Below, one piece after another: positions 30,899 through 37,094 of a stretch of 37,094 nucleotides of DNA. Position 1 is the first letter of the stretch. Every line of letters starts with the position of its first letter. The position numbers were made by a program, and so were the translations under genes. The stretch is from Schoenoplectus triqueter (Eukaryota; Streptophyta; Magnoliopsida; Poales; Cyperaceae), in assembly GCA_964058805.1 (NCBI GenBank), contig CAXKVV010000263.1, positions 1-37,094 on the forward strand, in the 5' to 3' direction. Below the pieces are notes generated by a model, which saw only the letters and a list, made by a program, of their open reading frames with translations, ran no database searches and had not been told where the DNA came from.

Positions 30899-31255
30899 AT
30901 GGAGGAGCTTGAAGAGGCAGATATATTGTGGCCCGATCATCGCACCGAGCTCCTCCTAAGTTCCGACACGATGCAGAACTCAACTGAATCCCGGTTGATT
31001 CGGGTTTCATCTCCGATTGCCATTCCTTCAAGAGAAGTTGCTCAAAGAGATTCTGAAACAGACTTTGATGAACATGATGAAGGCGGCTCTAGCAACCGTG
31101 CATGTAAGAAGACGATACCACCGCATGTTATAGTGGCGCGAAGATTTGCTGATCGAATGTTCTCAGTCTGCTTTGGAAATGGAAGAACTCTGCGGGGACG
31201 AGATCTATTCACCTTCAGAAATGCTATATTTCGAATGACTGGATTTATTGAATGA
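30899..31255 (+). CDS. Protein S40-like / senescence regulator (DUF584 family), 118 aa
   Basis: An intact single-exon paralogue of the gene at 8574. The N-terminus MEELEEADILWPDH corresponds to MEELLESEVMWPEN; SSPIAIPS follows at about residues 38-45. The C-terminal core has IPPHVIVARR (about 77-86), then GNGRTLRGRDL (about 95-105) and FRNAIFRMTGFIE (to 118). Differences at otherwise conserved sites are Trp to Phe before RMTGF and loss of the final DG. The linker is acidic (DSETDFDEHDEGG). The frame is complete, with TATA box and leader, so it is probably expressed. The role is expected to be as a small nuclear regulator related to senescence or stress; functional divergence from its neighbour is possible but unproven. 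Confidence 0.9.
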   Translation: MEELEEADILWPDHRTELLLSSDTMQNSTESRLIRVSSPIAIPSREVAQRDSETDFDEHDEGGSSNRACKKTIPPHVIVARRFADRMFSVCFGNGRTLRGRDLFTFRNAIFRMTGFIE

Positions 31256-32450
31256 TTAAGCATGAATTTTAAGAAAAGAAAAATATTAATCTAAATTATA
31301 TTATTGCTGTTACCATGCATATTAGTTAGGAATATATTTGATTTTCTCTCTCTTCAAAAAGTAACTTTAGATTAATTTATTTATTTTATTCGACGATGAG
31401 AAAACTTGTAAATAATTGAGAAAAAGAAAGAGGAATAAGAAGGAAAATTGTTTCGTTGTACAACTTGTGTAAGATGAAGCGTGAAGGAATACATCGACTT
31501 GTTTGTAGGGTCAAGGAATATGTTTGAATATTATTTTATTGTACTATTGACTCTTTCATATCTATGAAGAATGAAATACACCAGCGGACTTAATTAATTT
31601 GGATCATCTGGTTTATTTACTGCATATTACAAATGGAAAGAAAAGTTTATTTATATATATTTATGCTTAATTAGATTGTCAGAGACAGAACTGCATGGAA
31701 GATATTGTACTAGATAAATAAGGTTTTTAAACGTCCTGTTATATAGGAATGAAAGCATTGGTTCTTCGTTCTTGCTTTCTTTGCAATTAGTTTGCTCTCT
31801 TTTAATTTTGAGGTTGCTACTACGATTTGCTAGTTTGCAGCAGAAATTAATGCCTCTAGTGTTTTTTTTTTAACTTGTAAGCGATGCATCAGTGTTTTAT
31901 TTTTCACCATGTACGTGTTGTAATTAAGCGATATAGAAATGTCATTCCATATTGCATATAATTTAGGATTGATGATGGGTCCGGTCACGTCGTCACGAGT
32001 TGTCTCAAACGACGGGGTCCACAGTACTGAAAATGTTTCAGATCTCAAACTACATAAATAAGAAAAATTATTAACAACAACGGCAATACCAGCTACTCCA
32101 AATAATTTAGTGTGTTTTTGTTGTAGCAGTATACATATAGCAGTGCTTACACTTGTATTATAAACCTTGTAAGTATATATTTCTTTTCTTAATCCAAATT
32201 CAGGAATAGCTGGCAATACCAGCTACTTAAAAAAAAGGCAAAATCCGGGTCCCGATGATAGTGGCATATTTTACTATTAACTAATAGCAGATAGTTAATT
32301 GGTATGTCAAAATAAATCAAAATCATTTTCGGACTATATATATGCGTTGAGTCCGGATACGATGTTTTGTAAAGTATATATATAAGAACGTTACATGCTT
32401 TATACTCTATTATTAATTTGATGTCATAAATGATCAAATATATATGTATA
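31256..32450. other. Intergenic with a 114-bp segment between 16-bp direct repeats
   Basis: No supported gene. GGCAATACCAGCTACT occurs at 32082-32097 and 32212-32227, bounding a 114-bp segment. This could be an insertion with a target duplication; the bounded segment has no recognised ends. Frames across this interval on the minus strand lack motifs. Confidence 0.5.
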
Positions 32451-32819
32451 GTTGGATTATGATACTATGCATAACACATATCATCTTCATGTTATGAATT
32501 ATTTTTTTATTCTCAGAGTGTAAATGATTGATCCAAATTGGTCAAAATGATTTTCATATGAAAATCGAGCACGGAACCAAATTTTATATTTTTTTTGCAT
32601 TTTTTAATTATTTTAGATACTTAGAAAATTACTTGATTTAATTATTGTGAGTCATTCAAAAGAAATAATTTTTTAACTATCTAAAAAATAAAAACATAAA
32701 AAAATTTGGTCCCCTGCTAGAGTTTCATATGGAAATTATTTTGGCCGTTTCGGATCGACTATTTATACTTTGAGAATGAAAAAATAATATATAGCATGAA
32801 AGTGATCCGTACTATGTCT
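32451..32819. mobile_element. Foldback MITE of a second family, copy A
   Basis: The left arm contains ATTCTCAGAGTGTAAATGAT and TTTTCATATGAAAATCGAGC. The right arm, reverse-complemented, contains ATTCTCAAAGTATAAATAGT and TTTCCATATGAAACTCTAGC. The arms pair imperfectly over 150 bases or more. A (TA)n tract borders the right side. No coding capacity. Exact ends are approximate. Confidence 0.75.
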
Positions 32820-32836
32820 ATATATATATATATATA

Positions 32837-33206
32837 GTTGGACTATGGTGCTATGTATAGTATGGATCGCCTCTGTTCTATAAATCAGTTCTTCATTTTT
32901 AAAGTTTAAATGATCGATCCAACCGTACAAAATAATTTTCATATAAATATCTAGATGTAACTATATTTTCTATTTTTTTAAATATTTTTATTATTTTTTA
33001 AGATAGTTAGAAAATCACTTGATTTGTTATTATGAGACATTCAAAAGAAATAATTTTCTAACTATCTTAAAAATAGTAAAAAAATTAAAAAATATAAAAT
33101 TTGGTTCATGTCTAGATATTCATATGAAAATCATTTTGTACGGTTGAATCAGTCACTTGCACTTTGAAAATGAAGAACTAATTCATAGCACGGAGACGAT
33201 CTATAC
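32837..33206. mobile_element. Foldback MITE of the second family, copy B
   Basis: It starts GTTGGACTATGGTGCTATG, matching GTTGGATTATGATACTATG of copy A. Its arms pair with each other (for example CCGTACAAAATAATTTTCAT with CCGTACAAAATGATTTTCAT on the reversed right arm). The loop side around 33020-33060 holds GAGACATTCAAAAGAAATAA, shared with copy A (GAGTCATTCAAAAGAAATAA). Confidence 0.77.
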
Positions 33207-33210
33207 TAAA

Positions 33211-33366
33211 AAAATAAAAATAAAAATCTAAAAATGTAAAATTTGGTATCAAAATATATTTTAATATGAAGAACATTTTGAACGGTCGGATCGGTATTTT
33301 GAACTCAAAAATGGAAGATATAACGCGAAATACAAAAATATTTTGTACTTCGCGACTAACCGTACA

Positions 33367-33369
<3 letters not shown>
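33211..33369. repeat. Right-arm-only fragment of the second foldback family
   Basis: AAATTTGGT..., then AATATGAAGAACATTTTGAACGG and the following GATCGGTATTTTGAACTC parallel the right arms of copies A and B. No matching left arm adjoins it. Confidence 0.55.

Positions 33370-33416
<47 letters not shown>
33370..33416. repeat. (TA)n microsatellite
   Basis: About 23 uninterrupted TA units. Shorter TA runs border the foldback elements elsewhere in the window. Confidence 0.95.
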
Positions 33417-33420
<4 letters not shown>

Positions 33421-34041
33421 TCTATTCTAGACAAGGTATAAACACTCGTAGGATTGATTCCCAGGATCGAAAGGCTTTCTCATTTTTTTATTATTTAAGA
33501 TTAGTACGCCAAATTGAGAATTTAACTGATTGATATTGAAAGTTTAGATTGGATACACAAATGCAACAGAAAAAAGTCGGAAGACTGGAACCATAGTTGA
33601 ATAAAATTTGTCAAAACACCCATATTGATATTGGGATGTAGCAAATGGCAGATGTACTGGAGCAAATCAGCACACGCGTGTTGTGAAGTTTTGTCTCAGT
33701 TAGTATATATAAAAGTCATAGTCAATTTCTGCTTTGTGCATGAAGTTGAGTTAGAAAAAAAAAACACTTTGAACGGAACTATACACATACAACCGGTTGG
33801 GCTGAAAATAATGATTCAGATAAATTTGACATGGATAACTAAAATATGGTCAAACAGAACTTTCTAACAATCAGTTGAATTCGCAAATGTTCTAAATATA
33901 ATAATATATCTCTTCCTTTTTTTCTAAGAAGAAAGCTGCGACGATCAATCAATGATTACTTCACAGAGTATAACTCAATAAGCAGAAGTAAATGTACGGA
34001 GAGTACTCGGAACCACCAAAGTGACTTGGTAAAAAAGTTAA
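33417..34041. other. Intergenic, no gene seen
   Basis: An 80-codon plus-strand frame (33625-33867) has no recognisable motif. Nothing else is supported. Confidence 0.45.
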
Positions 34042-35256
34042 GGAAGTGTTTGGCACTCAATGAAATAGCAAAAAGTTGGAATAGAATAGCTATTTCGACG
34101 AATTAATTTGCCAAACGAATTTTAGACTAAGTAGAAGAGTGCGGAATAGTGCTAATCCGGTATACCAACTTATAGGTGGAATACCGGATTAGCTCTCGTT
34201 GGAATAGCGATTATTGTTTGATTATATTATATTATATTATATTATTATATTATGATTATGATTAAGATTTAGTATTATTATATTATTATATTATATTTAT
34301 GATTATAATTTATTATTATATTAACATTATGATTATTATTTATTATTATTATTATTATCATTATATTATTATTATTAAATTATTATTATCATTATTGTTA
34401 TTATATTATCGTTACCATTAGCATTATTATATTATTTTTTATTATTATAAATATAATTTTAATATTATATTATTATATTATGAATATAAATATAATTATT
34501 TTATTATTATGATCAAGATTATTTATTATTATATTATTATATTATGATGATTATGATTATGATTATTAATACTTATTATTATTTTCTTATGTTATATTAT
34601 ATATTATATGTTGATTATAGTGATGATTAATTTATTATTATATTATTATGATTATAATTATGACTATAATTATTATTATCATGATTATGCTTATGATTAT
34701 CATATATTTAAATTATGATTACTTATTATTATTATATTATTATAATTATGATTGTAATTATAATTTATTATTATTATATTACTATATTATGATTATGTTT
34801 ATATTTTTATTATATTACTATTATAATATTATTATTTATTATGATTATTTTATTATTTTATTATTATTTTATTATGTTGTATTATATTATTATATGTTAA
34901 TTATAGTTATGATTAATTTATTATTATAATTATAATTATTTATAATTATTTTTATGATTATGATTATATTTTTATTATTATATTATTATGATTATTTTTT
35001 ATTACTTTATTATTATTATTATTATCTTACTATTATGAATATTATTTTACTATTATTATTATCATCATCATCATTATTAGTACCATAATTATTCATATTT
35101 TAACTATTCTGAGTAACAACTGCCAAACGATATTTTCACTCTTCCAAATAGTCAAGAATACCACTCTTCTACCACTCTTCCAAAAAAATACTATTATATC
35201 ACTCTTCCAAAATTACCACTCTTCCAAAGTTATTCCTTGATTTGCCAAACAGACCC
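34042..35256. mobile_element. PIF/Harbinger (Tourist-like) MITE expanded by TTA-type repeats
   Basis: The left end reads GGAAGTGTTTGGCA and the right end, reverse-complemented, reads GGGTCTGTTTGGCA. Similarity continues inward (TCAATGAAATAG against TCAAGGAATAAC). TAA flanks both sides (34039-34041 and 35257-35259), the 3-bp duplication usual for this superfamily. The subterminal parts repeat ATTCCAACG/TGGAATAG and CACTCTTCCAAA motifs. Almost 900 bp of the middle is a TTA/TTATGA low-complexity tract. Confidence 0.8.
34216..35090. repeat. Long degenerate TTA/ATTATG low-complexity tract
   Basis: About 875 bases of ATTATT units with scattered G and C, in TTATTA, GATTATGATTA and ATCATC registers. 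A 93-codon plus-strand frame (34648-34929) is a Tyr/Ile/Leu translation of the repeat and not a gene. Confidence 0.93.
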
Positions 35257-35329
35257 TAACAAAAGAGTACACTGTAAAAGCGAAGTTCCATCCACTTTCT
35301 AGTTGGTCCCTTAATTAAAGCTAAGGTTT

Positions 35330-35845
35330 TAAATAGCATGCTATAATGTTGTTATAGTGCCGTTATAACATTTTCTAAGATTAAAATTTATATTATGATC
35401 TAACATTATATTATATCAAGCTATGTCCGTTACAACAATAATAACGATCGCAATAGCGTATAGCGCGCAATAGTAAAATAGTGCGTTATTCAACATAAAT
35501 TATATTTTTTGTTCAAAATTAATTTTGTACAATTTGAGAGTGAGAGGTCCAAACTTATATAGTTATAATATTGTGATCATTTTAATGAAGAAATAATATA
35601 GTTTACAGTTATTTCAATTATTTTGAATACAAAAAATTATTTAATGTTTACGGTGTCAATGATATTTCGAATAAAAATTTAGAGTTTGTACTGATTAATT
35701 ATAACTTTATAACTTCTTAATTTATTTATTGTTACTAATTACTATATGAAAATCTAAATTAGATAAAAAATATTAAAAATATAAAGAAAACGTAATGTAC
35801 TTAGCTCTTGCCATAACATACTATAGCGCGATAGCTTTTTCGGAT
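35330..35845. mobile_element. Possible hAT-like MITE with TAGCGCGCTA-type repeats
   Basis: The left end TTTTAAATAGCATGCTATAA resembles the reversed right end AAAAAGCTATCGCGCTATAG, continuing to GTTATAG / GTTATGG. Internal ATAGCGTATAGCGCGCAATAG motifs (about 35452-35475) fit subterminal repeats. I could not define a target duplication or exact ends. Confidence 0.45.
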
Positions 35846-35861
35846 CAATGCCATAATGATG

Positions 35862-36055
35862 TGATAATTGCTATCTAGAACCTCGATTAAATCAGATATT
35901 CTGTGTAGACTAGATTTAGTCTGGTAATCACCAAAGACCAAACGCAGATATGCTCCTGTTGTCACTTGTTCAAAACTTGAGAATATGGACATGAAGGCCC
36001 AAGCCCCAGTAGACAGTTGTGGATATATCTGTGCAGGTTTCTTCAATATGCCAAT
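35862..36055 (-). other. Exon-like open stretch, unrecognised
   Basis: On the minus strand, after an acceptor-like ATAATAG near 36056, the frame reads IGILKKPAQIYPQLSTGAWA and continues through FMSIFSSFEQVTTGAYLRLV and FGDYQTKSSLHRISDLIEVL. Composition is protein-like, in contrast to neighbouring chance frames, and then it runs into the hAT-like sequence at 35845. I do not recognise the protein. It could be an exon of a minus-strand gene starting to the right of the window, or a remnant cut by the transposon. Confidence 0.35.
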
Positions 36056-36541
36056 CTATTATATTGGAAAGTTTGTTGCTTTGCACTGTTTCTAGAATAT
36101 TTTCTCATTTTGGACCATTCCATTCCCAACGTAAGGTACATGAAGTCCAGAACCCCCAAATTCGGCCCAAACGATTTTATCAAAATGAGATTGACTGCAG
36201 CCCAAAAAAAATTTACAAAGAGATTGCTCGACACGACACGATTATCATTTACCAGTTTTCCACGAAACCCATGTTTCCATTGCTTCTCTTTTTCCGGCTA
36301 CCCAACATATGCTTTATTGGACAAAAGAGTCAAAATAAGAGAGAGAACATTTGAAATTCTTCAGAGGTCACAACTTTAATTTGCCCCATACCGTTGTCCC
36401 TGAAGTCATCAGCCTTTTAAATCGTTTTTGTAATAGTGAGTTACTAATGGACTGCTGATGCGTCCATGTTATAAAAGAAAAAGCGGACGCATTAACATCG
36501 GGTGTATGTTTTCTTTCTTTCATTGTTTCTTTTTTTTTTTT

Positions 36542-36565
36542 GGGGCGGGCGGGGGGGGGGGGGGG
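36542..36565. repeat. G-rich homopolymer tract next to a T-run
   Basis: GGGGCGGGCG followed by an unbroken run of about 15 G, directly after an 11-T run. It is a potential G-quadruplex and a likely place for sequencing length error. Confidence 0.9.
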
Positions 36566-37094
36566 ACCTTATTGAGAGAAACAGGGAGTTTAATGATTTG
36601 ACGGAATAGATCGAAGTTGACTAATAAGTTTCTGACATGGGGCATAGTTTACTGATCACTGTGGAAATTTACCCTAATGCATTAGATATTCAATTTTAAA
36701 GGCTAGTTTTACCTTGTTCAACATAGGTCTTTAGCTTCTTAGAAGAACTTTTAACAGAATTATGAATTAAGCAGTATATTACAGAAAACTATATACAACA
36801 CAGGTTAAAGTGTTATCTATAACAGCACCTGTATAAATTGGTACGCAGAGCAGGCTTGAGCAGAGACTGAAGGCCGTACCAACTTCTCTCTCCTCAATTC
36901 TCAGATCTGCATTTGAAAGATATCTTCACTTGTAAACTATTTGACTATATACTAAAATTTTGATGCCTAGATGGATCTGGATGAATTTATTCTATTTTAT
37001 ATGGAGTTCTCATTCTATAACACCACAGGTTCTTAGGAATTCATCTGAGCTGTTCAGGTAAGTGCGCCACAATTCACGTGAGCCTGGGTACCCA
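36566..37094. other. Right edge, gene content undecided
   Basis: The last 75 bases are open on the minus strand (GYPGSRELWRTYLNSSDEFL, then RTCGVIE and stop at about 37019), and the plus strand shows GTTCAG|GTAAGT at about 37053-37062. Either could be a gene edge continuing past the window, but I cannot choose between them. Confidence 0.3.

Noticed and set aside
34648..34929. 93-codon hydrophobic Tyr/Ile/Leu frame that resembles a membrane protein
   Set aside because: It is a translation of the TTA/TTATGA low-complexity tract.
36017..36379. Plus-strand frames of 120 and 111 codons
   Set aside because: They overlap in different frames, have no motif, and lie partly opposite the more protein-like minus-strand stretch.

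Overview
This is a plant nuclear DNA window, most likely from a dicot-type angiosperm. The intergenic DNA is AT-rich, the genes have short exons with GT-AG introns, and the content is plant-specific: S40/senescence-regulator proteins, a FAR1-related (FRS) factor, a plant-type O-fucosyltransferase, Ty3/gypsy and Ty1/copia elements primed by initiator-Met tRNA, CACTA, many hAT-like MITEs, and SINE tails. I cannot name the species.

Layout. Positions 1-4103 hold nested retrotransposons, all on the minus strand: a degenerate gypsy element (RT, protease, gag, 5' LTR) appears to be inserted in the protease region of a degenerate copia element. The copia 5' LTR abuts a sliver of an S40-type gene, which is split by a 2,011-bp CACTA-type element (4126-6136, TSD TCT). 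That element carries two exons and the intron of a host Era-type GTPase KH domain. The broken S40 3' end resumes at 6137. Two more S40 genes follow on the plus strand, one at 8574-8945 and one at 30899-31255, so the window holds a three-member local family with one dead member.

The central part carries two multi-exon minus-strand genes. One is an FRS gene (three coding exons, 10689-13701, 791 aa). The other is an O-fucosyltransferase gene (ten coding exons, 19291-24276, 640 aa). I rebuilt both exon chains by joining frames across GT/AG sites, and every junction keeps frame. Two introns of the fucosyltransferase gene hold severely truncated SINE tails with clear target-site duplications.

Between and after the genes lies a dense set of non-autonomous DNA transposons whose ends and duplications can be read directly: a hAT-like element nested in another (15347-16426 and 15828-16331), a GGTCC-array element (16505-17922), a TTCGAA-array element (18481-19003), a CCCGACC-array element (28022-28467), twin 411-bp foldback elements (26771-27181 and 27212-27622), a second foldback family (32451-33365), a long-inverted-repeat element (29236-30068), and a PIF/Tourist-like element expanded by TTA-type repeats (34042-35256). 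The last 1.8 kb has one exon-like open stretch that I do not recognise.

The genes do not form a pathway together. The S40 paralogues are related by duplication; the FRS and fucosyltransferase genes are unrelated neighbours. The most informative content is the record of transposition: gene-fragment capture, nested insertions with exact duplications, and several MITE families that share one design but differ in their terminal repeat motif.
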